In this document: positions 8,154-15,271 of the stretch, piece by piece
Layout: the number at the start of each line of letters is the position of its first letter
Position numbering within the stretch: the first letter of the stretch is position 1
Origin: Agaribacterium haliotis
GTDB lineage: Bacteria; Pseudomonadota; Gammaproteobacteria; Pseudomonadales; Cellvibrionaceae
NCBI RefSeq assembly: GCF_002312815.1
Contig: NZ_NKQJ01000013.1
Span: 1 to 64,000, forward strand
Length of the DNA: 64,000 nucleotides
Direction: 5' to 3'
The notes under the pieces: generated by a model
The model's database searches: none
Seen by the model: only the letters and a program-made list of their open reading frames with translations
What the model was told of the DNA's origin: nothing
Made by a program: the position numbers and the translations under genes

Positions 8154-8591
8154 TTACTTGGCGTTCAGTTTGGTTCGAACAAATTCAACCACCTTTTCGA
8201 ATCGCTGCAAAGGTTCCTTGGGCTTTTCAGCCATAGTATCCAACACCCAGAACACACCGAGTAAACCAAGCCCAAAGCCAAACGGAATGCCGACAATGCA
8301 GACCGTCCACCAGAATTTACTTGATGGATATTCAATGGCAGACCATATTTCCACACCGTCATCGACTTTTGCGACATTGAGCCAGACCTCAACCTTTCGA
8401 CCGCGTTCAACACCATCAGCGAAAACTTTAATCACACTTTCTTCACGCTCGATTCTGTCTAACTCGGTTTCAGGATTGGGGAACGGATAGTCAGACCAAT
8501 ATTTTTGCACCAGCGTGTAGACGGTCATCAAGTCTGCATCAGTGGATACCAGTTCTGAATTTTCGAGTTGTATCCTATCGAGAAACGCCAT
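8154..8591 (-). CDS. Hypothetical membrane protein (third gene of cargo operon)
   Basis: A 145-residue protein with a soluble N-terminal part (~1-85) and one long hydrophobic stretch at ~92-115 that could form one or two membrane passes, then a charged tail. The ATG overlaps the TAA of the upstream exported protein (TAATG). I do not recognise the family. The gene belongs with the next two minus-strand genes to an envelope-directed operon driven from the operator region at 9719-9788. Confidence 0.6.
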   Translation of the reverse strand: MAFLDRIQLENSELVSTDADLMTVYTLVQKYWSDYPFPNPETELDRIEREESVIKVFADGVERGRKVEVWLNVAKVDDGVEIWSAIEYPSSKFWWTVCIVGIPFGFGLGLLGVFWVLDTMAEKPKEPLQRFEKVVEFVRTKLNAK

Positions 8592-9244
8592 TATCGTATT
8601 TCAGCCTTGACCGGTTTTTTCTTGGCTTTATATGAGGGCGCATATATTGATAGTTCTTTCATCAAACCACCATCCTGTGAGCATCCAACCATTAAGCTAA
8701 CGTTGTCTTTTTTGTTTCGAGAGTCGTACCAATAATATGAGTTCGCGTAATGGTCTGTATATTTCACCGATGACATACTACGCTTATCAAACGTATCAGA
8801 ATATTTACCCGACATTTTTACCAAACCAGCTATATATTCAGAGACTATTTTTTTGCATGATTCATAATCGTCGGCAACCTTTGCGGTATAGTCATGGCGT
8901 ATCATATACAATTCGCCTTTATCATTAAAAACCGATTTGAATTTCTCATCTCTAAGAAAAGAATTGGTTTCTTTACTCTTCTCGTAGTAACTTCCAGTGC
9001 AGGAATATTTTCCAACTTCAATTTTTCCACATGTGAATTTGTCGTAGTTGTAGGGAAAAATTGATTCTGGATTATCCGCTTCTTTGGTTTCTTGGTCCGG
9101 CATCAGTGGTGCGATTTTCGATTCAACAACTTCAATACTGTCACCCACTTTAATTCCAAGAACCTCGAAAGATTCTATTTCAAATGCCAGACAGGGCATT
9201 GTCGAAAATCCAAGCACGACCGCCAATAATAGTGATTTATTCAT
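8591..9244 (-). CDS. Exported hypothetical protein
   Basis: A 217-residue protein with a clear signal peptide (MNKSLLLAVVLGFSTMPCLA, cleavage after ALA-like 'LAF'). The mature part has about six cysteines, including 'FTCGKIEVGKYSCTG' and 'VGCSQDGG', which suggests disulphides in the periplasm. No family is recognised. It is encoded between a lipoprotein and a membrane protein, so all three products probably act together at the cell envelope. Confidence 0.65.
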   Translation of the reverse strand: MNKSLLLAVVLGFSTMPCLAFEIESFEVLGIKVGDSIEVVESKIAPLMPDQETKEADNPESIFPYNYDKFTCGKIEVGKYSCTGSYYEKSKETNSFLRDEKFKSVFNDKGELYMIRHDYTAKVADDYESCKKIVSEYIAGLVKMSGKYSDTFDKRSMSSVKYTDHYANSYYWYDSRNKKDNVSLMVGCSQDGGLMKELSIYAPSYKAKKKPVKAEIR

Positions 9245-9264
9245 GGTTTATCCTTCTGCGTAAT

Positions 9265-9699
9265 TTATGATTGTGAGCTACAGCAATCGAGGCTACCCGC
9301 TCGAAGGCAATGCAATATTTTTCCTTCCACCAAGTCAGAAATTTGAATAGCGCCAAGCTGGTCTACTTGTTCAGCGTTTTTAAAAACATCAGAATCCTTT
9401 TTGTATTCAATCATCATGGCTTTGACGTTTTCGGGGACATCTCCACCAGCGTATGCCATCAGGTGAGCGGTGCATTGCACAGCATATTCACCTAATTCCA
9501 AGCCTGTTTGGGCTTTGGTTAACGCTACCCAGCTTAGAAACATGCCATCTTTTTCAGTATCTACGGTTTCCTGAATGCCTTGGGCAATCAATGCACCGTA
9601 TTCACGATCAAACCTTGATGTAGAAGTTACACCGCTATCAGTACAAGCAGTGATGGCGGCAATCACTACAGGAGCGATTAAATATCGAACAATTTTCAA
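9265..9699 (-). CDS. Putative lipoprotein
   Basis: A 144-residue protein beginning at TTG with an excellent AAGGAGGT site seven bases upstream. The N-terminus is a lipoprotein signal ('VVIAAITAC', Cys at ~19 as lipidation site). The mature part is helical with 'CTAHLMAYAGG' and a C-terminal 'CCSSQS' tail. Function unknown. It is the first gene of a three-gene operon divergent from an XRE repressor, with operator copies at the shared promoter, so it is very likely repressed by that regulator. Confidence 0.65.
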   Translation of the reverse strand: MKIVRYLIAPVVIAAITACTDSGVTSTSRFDREYGALIAQGIQETVDTEKDGMFLSWVALTKAQTGLELGEYAVQCTAHLMAYAGGDVPENVKAMMIEYKKDSDVFKNAEQVDQLGAIQISDLVEGKILHCLRAGSLDCCSSQS

Positions 9700-9718
9700 G
9701 GCTTTACCTCCTTTTCAG

Positions 9719-9788
9719 CTAAGAACCCCTTAGTTTATGCTAAGGATTCCTTAGTATCCAGCTTTGACGTAAACTAAGAGAATCTTAG
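9719..9788. promoter_or_regulatory. Three CTAAG-N5-CTTAG operators in a divergent promoter
   Basis: Three identical half-site palindromes CTAAG-N5-CTTAG occur at 9719-9733, 9740-9754 and 9774-9788. Centres of the first two are 21 bases apart (two helical turns) and the third ends four bases before the XRE gene. The spacing and symmetry are typical of a repressor binding as dimers to control both the lipoprotein operon and itself. Confidence 0.8.
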
Positions 9789-9792
9789 CTTC

Positions 9793-10116
9793 ATGAACAA
9801 TCTTGGAGCTGAGTCAATCAATACCTTTACACGGCGACTAAAGCAGGTGCGTATGTCCAGAGACCTCAGTCAGAAAGAACTCGGCATCAAAGCCGGTTTT
9901 GATGAATCTGGTGCCAGTGCTCGAATGAATCAATATGAGACCGGTAAGCATCGCCCTGATATGAACACGGTAAAGAAGCTGTGCGCTGTCTTGGATGTGC
10001 CCGTACCTTATTTGTATTGTGAAGAGGATGACTTGGCTAAGGTCATTGAGGGCTTTGTAAGGCTGAGTGAAGCCGATAAAAACAAGATTTTGAAGATTAT
10101 TGAGAAGGTAAAGTGA
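9793..10116 (+). CDS. XRE-family transcriptional regulator
   Basis: A 107-residue protein with a Cro/CI-type helix-turn-helix at residues ~10-75: 'FTRRLKQVRMSRDLSQKELG' followed by 'QYETGKHRPDMNTVKKLCAVLDVPVPYLY'. An acidic and helical C-terminal extension probably dimerises. It starts right behind three palindromic operators and is divergent from the lipoprotein operon, which points to an autoregulated repressor of the element's cargo. It lacks a peptidase domain, so induction by RecA-driven self-cleavage is not expected. Confidence 0.88.
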   Translation: MNNLGAESINTFTRRLKQVRMSRDLSQKELGIKAGFDESGASARMNQYETGKHRPDMNTVKKLCAVLDVPVPYLYCEEDDLAKVIEGFVRLSEADKNKILKIIEKVK

Positions 10117-10223
10117 TTGAATGTTTATGCCGTGAAATGGGAGGTTGTGACATTCGGTTTTGGCGAGTGCTGTTTTTATAAGCTACCCTTACAGCTTTAG
10201 CACCACAACTTACTGGAGAAATC

Positions 10224-10544
10224 ATGGACAACTTCGATAGTTTTCGTAAAAAATATACAGGCTTAAAGTCAATCGAAGATATTAATAAACAGTTTGATTA
10301 CAAAGATGAACATCCACAGGGTAAAGGCGACAACGAAAAAGTAGCCTGTGGTCAGTGTGGTGATTATAACGAACTTCAAGAAATATACGATGAAAAACTG
10401 GCAGAGCATGTTGATGCTGGAAAAATATCTGAATCAGATGCACTTTATGCTCTTTCCTATGCCTGTCACAAACTGCCAAACCCAAGGGACCGAAAGGAAT
10501 ACTATAAATTGCTTGGAAGCGTACTTAAAATAAAAGTGGATTAA
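10224..10544 (+). CDS. Hypothetical protein with CxxC motif
   Basis: A 106-residue acidic protein starting with ATG behind 'TGGAGAAATC'. It has a single 'CGQCGDYNE' motif and a later Cys, insufficient for a zinc ribbon by itself. No family recognised. It lies downstream of the XRE gene in the same direction, about 100 bases apart, with its own possible promoter. A hairpin terminator follows. Confidence 0.55.
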   Translation: MDNFDSFRKKYTGLKSIEDINKQFDYKDEHPQGKGDNEKVACGQCGDYNELQEIYDEKLAEHVDAGKISESDALYALSYACHKLPNPRDRKEYYKLLGSVLKIKVD

Positions 10545-10592
10545 CTTGCCGTTCAAAAAATAACAGCTTTACCGGTTGCATGTATTGGGGAT

Positions 10593-10624
10593 CATCCGTG
10601 ATGAATCTGTAAGCATCACGGATG
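10593..10624. terminator. Hairpin between convergent genes
   Basis: CATCCGTGATG (10593-10603) pairs perfectly over 11 bases with CATCACGGATG (10614-10624) around a 10-base loop. It has no T-run but stands between two convergent genes, where it could end both transcripts. Confidence 0.5.
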
Positions 10625-10638
10625 ACTGTAGATTGCTA

Positions 10639-10908
10639 TCAGTTTTTCACCACATGCATAGTGCCAACTTCCAGCTGTATATCTTCGAGAATAAAAGCAT
10701 TCTTATCTGAAAACACCTTTTCAGCCTGTTCCTTGAGTTCATCAATATAAAGGCGTAATGCCACAATATCGTTTAGTGCGTCTGCACCCTCGTCAGAATC
10801 ATCACCAAAATTCTCGACTATGCTTAGCAATTCTTTTTCTCTGGCATGGAGTGAACGCCAAATCAGATTGAATGAACTTTGATCAAGCGATAAATTTAAA
10901 CTTTCCAT
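10639..10908 (-). CDS. Likely antitoxin partner of a Tse2-like toxin
   Basis: An 89-residue, strongly acidic helical protein. 'LHAREKELLSIVENFGDDSDEGADALND' and 'LRLYIDELKEQAEKVF' form two helices reminiscent of the small acidic immunity protein Tsi2, though this resemblance is by eye only. It starts eight bases after the toxin-like gene's stop and so is co-transcribed. Toxin first, antitoxin second is a known though less common order. Function inferred from neighbour and charge. Confidence 0.5.
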   Translation of the reverse strand: MESLNLSLDQSSFNLIWRSLHAREKELLSIVENFGDDSDEGADALNDIVALRLYIDELKEQAEKVFSDKNAFILEDIQLEVGTMHVVKN

Positions 10909-10916
10909 AATGAAAC

Positions 10917-11285
10917 CTATACAGCCTTTTTAAATACTTTTTGACAGTGGATAGCCATTTGCTCAAGTAGGCTAATGTATTGAGACAGGGGCATATTCTT
11001 AACCGGCACCAACATGTGATGACCTTTCGAGCCTTTTTGAACCAACCTTAGTCCTTGCGGAATTGCGGTTCTACTTTTGATTTCCCATACCCAGCCCGTT
11101 AAAGGACTGCGCCTCATTCCTTCCTCATTGAACAGGCTTACACCCTTATCATTAGCAATGATCATCGTGATGCCGTTCTGTTCCGTTGTATTGATTTCGC
11201 CAACCCTGACACGATTAATGCGGCTGGAAGTGGCGTTACCGAACCGATACAAATCTTCTTGGGTAAGATATAGCTTCTCGTTCAT
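10917..11285 (-). CDS. Tse2-like ADP-ribosyltransferase-fold toxin (putative)
   Basis: A 122-residue protein resembling the Tse2 toxin family in its order of motifs: 'DLYRFGNATSSRINRVR' near the start, 'DKGVSLFNEEG' in the middle, 'GWVWEIKSRTAIPQGL' and 'HHMLVPVKNMPLSQYI' near the end. Tse2 proteins are cytoplasmic NAD-dependent toxins delivered by type VI secretion or used as stand-alone modules. Assignment is from pattern memory without a search. The ATG overlaps the previous stop (ATGA). With its small acidic follower it makes a plausible toxin-antitoxin module that would hold the element in the chromosome, being the gene pair nearest the att site. Confidence 0.55.
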   Translation of the reverse strand: MNEKLYLTQEDLYRFGNATSSRINRVRVGEINTTEQNGITMIIANDKGVSLFNEEGMRRSPLTGWVWEIKSRTAIPQGLRLVQKGSKGHHMLVPVKNMPLSQYISLLEQMAIHCQKVFKKAV

Positions 11286-11527
11286 GTGGTTATTCCATTA
11301 TTTAAGATTTTACGTGCAACCGCCGGATTGTAAACCAGTGTGACGAACATCACAGGAATTGCTTCACAGGTTGATTTTTTGATGACGCCGATAACGTCAT
11401 TTTGATGGGGGTTCTGGCAGATTCCGCACCCATAGCGGTCAACGTCCATTACTTCGACTGTTAACGGCTCACCGGTTAGAGCACGATACGGTGCGCAAAA
11501 CCCTTGAAAGTACATACACAGGTACAT
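11282..11527 (-). CDS. Small hypothetical protein upstream of the toxin-like gene
   Basis: Up to 81 residues; an internal ATG at 11,515 would give 77. It contains 'RYGCGICQNPHQND', which might bind a metal, and no membrane segment. Neither start has a good ribosome site. Its stop overlaps the toxin-like start, so the genes are coupled. Function unknown; it could regulate the module. Confidence 0.45.
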   Translation of the reverse strand: MYLCMYFQGFCAPYRALTGEPLTVEVMDVDRYGCGICQNPHQNDVIGVIKKSTCEAIPVMFVTLVYNPAVARKILNNGITT

Positions 11528-11608
11528 ACAATGACGCTTTATTCACCAAAACCATGACGAAAAAGTGTGATTCTGCCGCGATTTGCGCCGAAATTGGGAA
11601 ATGGTGTT

Positions 11609-11628
11609 GAGTCCCTCCCTCACCGCCA
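11609..11628 (+). other. tRNA-Ser 3'-end remnant, right attachment site (attR-type)
   Basis: The 20 bases end in CTCACCGCCA, exactly the 3' acceptor strand, discriminator and CCA of bacterial tRNA-Ser, preceded by the GAGTCC end of a T-arm. Upstream bases no longer match a tRNA, so no complete tRNA is encoded here. A terminator follows immediately. This is what remains when an element inserts into a tRNA 3' end and duplicates the core. The 80 bases before it back to 11,528 hold no gene. Confidence 0.75.
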
Positions 11629-11633
11629 TTTAT

Positions 11634-11662
11634 AAAAAAACCGCCTTTGTGGCGGTTTTTTT
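11634..11662 (+). terminator. Terminator of the interrupted tRNA-Ser gene
   Basis: CCGCC (11641-11645) pairs with GGCGG (11651-11655), flanked by seven A before and seven T after, giving a strong bidirectional intrinsic terminator. It directly follows the CCA of the tRNA remnant. Confidence 0.85.
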
Positions 11663-11708
11663 ATGCTTGAAAGCTTTTCTTGGTTCGATAGTGCTTCTTT
11701 ATTAGTGC

Positions 11709-12068
11709 TCAGGCTGCATTGGCTTGAGCCAGCGCTGTTGTGTCGCCATCATTTTCTTCTCTGGGGCTCCACAAGCCTCCGCGCCCGTTCTTGTTAAAGA
11801 TACCTGCGAGCAGCAGTAAGGTCGTGGGCACCGCAAAAACAACAAAGGCCAGAGGCCAGCTCCAGCCCCACGCGGCGACGGCGGCGGCCATTGCCAGCCA
11901 GGTGGAAACAAATGGCAGGCTAATAACTAAAGCGACGGCGACAAAAGCCGCGAGCAGGCTGTCGAGTTGCAGCCAGGTTTGCATGCCTGCGCTAATGGCA
12001 AAACAGTGCAATGTCGCTAACGCAAATACGGCGAGTGTTACTACGGGGCTGATATTAAAGAATCTCAT
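11709..12068 (-). CDS. Small inner-membrane hypothetical protein
   Basis: A 119-residue protein with three or four hydrophobic segments (about residues 8-28, 36-53, 57-73 and 77-95) and a polar, acidic C-terminal tail. The composition is Ala- and Leu-rich as in the core genome, not like the element. No family is recognised. It is the first chromosomal gene after the tRNA terminator and faces it. Confidence 0.6.
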   Translation of the reverse strand: MRFFNISPVVTLAVFALATLHCFAISAGMQTWLQLDSLLAAFVAVALVISLPFVSTWLAMAAAVAAWGWSWPLAFVVFAVPTTLLLLAGIFNKNGRGGLWSPREENDGDTTALAQANAA

Positions 12069-12498
12069 TTGGCGCCTCTTTGAATGATCTGGGTCAGGTT
12101 ATTTTTATTTTAGGGCTCCAGTCAGCGTGGGCTTGATCGTGCCAGACAAGCGCTTATCCCTTTGCACCTGCTCTCAGCCCACCTTGGTTGCTTTTTACTA
12201 TAGCCCTTTCGATAGGTAATAGACGAGAAATTAATCAAAAAATTCAATTTATTACTTTTTAATTCTTAGGCTGGCGCTAAATTCGGTGGCGGAGTGCTGA
12301 AGTGGTGCGCTTTTGTGCGCGCGTGCTGATATTTGTGCACGCCTGTCTGAAAAATGGGCATATTGATTTTTTTAAATGCCCCTATTTGGTGTGTGTGATT
12401 AGTGTACTGCTCCGCGCTGGGGCTTAATGCCGGGTCAAGCGGTTACGGGGGCTGATTTGCCTTGGCCGGGGGTGACGACATGGCCTCAAAAACGAAGT
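12069..12498. other. Long leader/intergenic region before the nitrite transporter
   Basis: No gene is supported here. The part 12,180-12,260 is AT-rich and may hold promoter or activator sites; 12,290-12,480 is GT-rich with small imperfect hairpins. A long upstream region fits a sigma-54 promoter, which needs distant enhancer sites, but I see no clear NtrC palindrome. Confidence 0.4.
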
Positions 12499-12514
12499 TG
12501 GCAAGGGCCTTGCT
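12499..12514 (+). promoter_or_regulatory. Sigma-54 promoter
   Basis: TGGCAA (12499-12504), five bases, then TTGCT (12510-12514) match the -24/-12 consensus TGGCAC-N5-TTGCW with a single change, and the GG and GC doublets are exactly ten bases apart. The gene start follows about 47 bases downstream. Nitrogen control of a nitrite/formate transporter would make sense. Confidence 0.6.
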
Positions 12515-12561
12515 CTACCTTAGGTGTTCGAAAAAACTTTACCTTTGGGGGAACATGCGAG

Positions 12562-13398
12562 ATGTCTTATCTTGAACCAGCCGAGTTTGCTAAAAAAATG
12601 GTTGACGCCGGCGAACAAAAAATCTTTATGTCTACAAGAGATACCTTTATTCGCGCCATGATGGCCGGTGCGATTCTTGGTCTTGCGGCGTTTTTTGCTA
12701 TTACCGTCATCACCAAAACTGGTAACCCAGTACTTGGTGCCGTGTTGTTCCCGGTCGGTTTTATCATGCTGTATCTGATGAAGTTCGACTTGCTCACCGG
12801 TGTATTTACCCTGGTGCCGCTTGCGCTTATCGACAAGCGCCCGGGCTGTGATATGAAAGGCCTGCTCAGAAACTGGGGGCTGGTGTTTCTCGGCAACTTC
12901 GCCGGCGCATTAATGACGGCGTTTTTTGCGTCTTTTATTTTGACTTACGGCTATCAAATTGACGGCGGGCCGGTAGCGGACAAAGTGGCGGCGATCGGTG
13001 AGTCGCGTACACTCGGCTATAAAGAGCAGGGCATACTCGGTTGGTTTACAATCTTTATCCGCGGCATGCTGTGTAACTGGATGGTTTCTATGGGTGTTGT
13101 GCTGGCGATGATCTCTACTTCTGCGATCTCTAAAATCTTCGCCATGTGGATGCCTATCATGCTGTTCTTTTACATGGTGTTTGAGCACTCAATTGTGAAT
13201 ATGTTCTTGTTCCCGTTCTCAATGATTATGGGCGGTGACTTTAACTTGATGGATTATTTCTTGTGGAATGAAATTCCAACAGCCTTGGGTAATCTTGTTG
13301 GTGGTTTCTTGCTGGTTGGTCTACCTCTGTACCTGACCCACGTGCGCGAAGGTAAAGCGCGCACGCCCAAGTATGTAGGCAGCGAAATTAACGCATAA
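12562..13398 (+). CDS. Formate/nitrite transporter family channel (FocA/NirC type)
   Basis: A 278-residue membrane protein of the FNT family, a pentameric channel for small monovalent anions. Visible are six hydrophobic spans, 'GAILGLAAFFAI', 'GAVLFPVGFIMLYLMKFDLLTG' (omega-loop region), 'NWGLVFLGNFAGAL', 'FIRGMLCNWMVSMG' and 'FEHSIVNMFLFPFSM', the last containing the conserved channel His. I chose the ATG at 12,562 because GGGGGA lies nine bases upstream and it matches the family N-terminus; the longer frame has no family support. The sigma-54 promoter and the following kinase-phosphatase, which accompanies nitrate assimilation genes in Pseudomonas, favour nitrite as substrate (inference). 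Confidence 0.9.
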   Translation: MSYLEPAEFAKKMVDAGEQKIFMSTRDTFIRAMMAGAILGLAAFFAITVITKTGNPVLGAVLFPVGFIMLYLMKFDLLTGVFTLVPLALIDKRPGCDMKGLLRNWGLVFLGNFAGALMTAFFASFILTYGYQIDGGPVADKVAAIGESRTLGYKEQGILGWFTIFIRGMLCNWMVSMGVVLAMISTSAISKIFAMWMPIMLFFYMVFEHSIVNMFLFPFSMIMGGDFNLMDYFLWNEIPTALGNLVGGFLLVGLPLYLTHVREGKARTPKYVGSEINA

Positions 13399-13437
13399 AT
13401 TCAGCTAGCTGCTTTGTATAGTTGCAGCGGCTGATAA

Positions 13438-13480
13438 AAACCCCCAAAGGTGCGCACCTTTGGGGGTTTTGTTTTTTTTA
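13438..13480 (+). terminator. Strong intrinsic terminator
   Basis: A perfect 26-base palindrome, CCCCCAAAGGTGC and its complement (13441-13466), followed by a T-rich run. It ends the transporter transcript; only ten bases separate it from the next gene, so that gene depends on read-through or an internal promoter. Confidence 0.9.
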
Positions 13481-13490
13481 GGGTAAAAGC

Positions 13491-15221
13491 ATGAGCAGAC
13501 TACTCACAGTTCGCGTCGGTCAACACAGCGCCAAGGGGCGTAAGGCTGTGAATCAAGACTTTCACGGTGTTCATGTGCCCGGTTCGGCGCTGATTCACAG
13601 CAAGGGCATTGCTGTAGCGCTCGCCGACGGTATTAGCAGTAGCGACGTCAGCCAGCAGGCGAGCAGGGCTGCGGTGAGTGGTTTTTTTGAGGATTATTAC
13701 AGTACACCCGAGCCGTGGAGTGTGAAGCACTCGGTTCAGTGTGTGCTAAACGCCGTTAACTCGTGGTTGTATTCGCAGACTCGCCGCAGCGATTTTCGCT
13801 ACAACTTAGACAAAGGTTATGTCTGTACCTTTAGCGGTATTGTGTTCAGATCCACCACTGCGCACATTTTTCATGTTGGTGACTCCAGGGTCTATGAGCT
13901 GAGCGGCGATTCGCTCGAGCCTTTAACTAAAGCGCACCGCGTGCAAATAAGTGATGAAAAGCACTACCTGCAGCGCGCACTGGGTATGGATCAGCTATTG
14001 GAGCTGGACTACTTGCAGCGCGCCATCAAAACCGGCTCGACCTTTATCTTAACGACTGACGGTATCTACGAGTTTTTATCGGCCGACGAGATAGCCTCGA
14101 TCTGCAAGCGGCATCTCGACGACCTTGATTTGGCGGCAAAAAACGTGGTTGAGCGGGCCTTTGAAAACGGCAGCGATGACAACCTGACATTTCAAATTGT
14201 CCGCATTGAAACCGTGCCAAAACCCGAGCTCAGTGAGATACACCGCTCCCTGGGCGAGCTTGCATTTGTGCCACCGCTGCGCGCGCGGGTCGAATTTGAT
14301 GGCTACCGCATTGTTCGTTCGCTGTATCGCAGCGCCCGCAGCAATGTCTACCTTGCCGAGGATTGCGCCTCTAAACACAAGGTGGTTATTAAAGTGCCGT
14401 CTGTCGAGCAGCAGAGCGACTCGGCCTACCTCGAGCGCTTTTTACTTGAGGAGTGGATTGCCAGGCGAGTGAATAGCGCGAATGTACTTCGGGTCTGCGA
14501 TATCGACCGGCAGAAAAGCTATTTTTACACGGCAACAGAGTATATTGACGGCCAGACGCTGGCGCAGTGGATGCGCGACAACCCCCGGCCGGGCCTCGAG
14601 CAGGTCAGGGCTATTGTTGAGCAAATTGCAAAAGGCTTGCAGGCCTTTCACCGCCTGGAGATGCTGCACCAGGATTTGCAGCCTGACAATATTATGATCG
14701 ACGCCTTTGGCACGGTGAAAATCATTGATTTTGGCTCAACCTGGGTCGCTGGGCTTGAAGATATATCGCCTTCGGTGACGCGCTCAGAAGTGCTGGGCAC
14801 GGTGCAGTACACCGCGCCGGAGTGTTTTCTCGGAGAGTTTACAACGGCGCTGTCGGATCAGTTTTCGCTGGCTGTTATTGCCTATCAGATGCTCTCGGGA
14901 AGGCTGCCCTACGGCGCGGATGTGGCCAAAGCCAGAACGCGCGCAGCCCAGCGCAGGTTGCTTTATACCAGTGTGCTCGCTGAGGATAGGGAAATTCCCG
15001 CCTGGGTTGATTTCAGCTTGAGAAAGGCTTTGAACCCAGAGCCCAAAAAGCGTTACGAGGTGATCAGTGAGTTTTTGCGCGATCTGCGCCACCCGAACCA
15101 GGCTTTTCTGAATCAGGAGAGGCCGCCGCTGTTAAAGCGAAACCCTGTGGCGTTTTGGCAGGGGTTGTCTGCTTGTCTAAGTGCCGCGCTGATTTACCTG
15201 CTCTACCTTCAATTGCGCTAG
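13491..15221 (+). CDS. PP2C phosphatase-Ser/Thr kinase fusion protein
   Basis: A 576-residue bifunctional protein. Residues ~1-245 are a PP2C phosphatase with metal-binding motifs 'NQDFHG', 'ALADGISSS', 'FHVGDSRVYEL', 'LTTDGIYEF' and 'GSDDNLTF'. Residues ~270-540 are a protein kinase: 'VVIKVPS' (ATP-binding Lys), 'LHQDLQPDNIMI' (catalytic loop, with HQD in place of HRD), 'IIDFGS' (DFG) and 'YTAPECF' (APE). The glycine loop is poor. One C-terminal membrane helix (~555-573) anchors it inside. In Pseudomonas the same fusion lies beside nasA/nirB, so a role in nitrate/nitrite assimilation control is inferred here from the transporter next door. Confidence 0.9.
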   Translation: MSRLLTVRVGQHSAKGRKAVNQDFHGVHVPGSALIHSKGIAVALADGISSSDVSQQASRAAVSGFFEDYYSTPEPWSVKHSVQCVLNAVNSWLYSQTRRSDFRYNLDKGYVCTFSGIVFRSTTAHIFHVGDSRVYELSGDSLEPLTKAHRVQISDEKHYLQRALGMDQLLELDYLQRAIKTGSTFILTTDGIYEFLSADEIASICKRHLDDLDLAAKNVVERAFENGSDDNLTFQIVRIETVPKPELSEIHRSLGELAFVPPLRARVEFDGYRIVRSLYRSARSNVYLAEDCASKHKVVIKVPSVEQQSDSAYLERFLLEEWIARRVNSANVLRVCDIDRQKSYFYTATEYIDGQTLAQWMRDNPRPGLEQVRAIVEQIAKGLQAFHRLEMLHQDLQPDNIMIDAFGTVKIIDFGSTWVAGLEDISPSVTRSEVLGTVQYTAPECFLGEFTTALSDQFSLAVIAYQMLSGRLPYGADVAKARTRAAQRRLLYTSVLAEDREIPAWVDFSLRKALNPEPKKRYEVISEFLRDLRHPNQAFLNQERPPLLKRNPVAFWQGLSACLSAALIYLLYLQLR

Positions 15222-15271
15222 CCGCTAGAAAAAGCTTCGTCGTCGCTAGTTTCGTGCGGCCCCAAGAGCTG

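Larger units (their letters stand above)
1..11628. mobile_element. Right-hand part of an integrative element in a tRNA-Ser gene
   Basis: This stretch is AT-richer than the rest of the window and holds about sixteen mostly unrecognised short genes, a replication protein, a resolvase, an XRE repressor and a toxin-antitoxin-like pair. It ends at 11,628 in a 20-base match to the 3' end of tRNA-Ser, directly followed by a terminator and then core chromosomal genes. That is the normal structure of the distal att site of an element integrated in a tRNA gene. The left end, the intact tRNA and the integrase are not in the window. The class (phage satellite, integrated plasmid or ICE remnant) cannot be decided; no capsid, relaxase or conjugation gene is visible. 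Confidence 0.75.

Noticed and set aside
11540-11628. A complete tRNA gene ending at 11,628
   Set aside because: Only the last ~20 bases fit tRNA-Ser; no D-arm or anticodon arm can be built from the upstream bases, so it is an att remnant.
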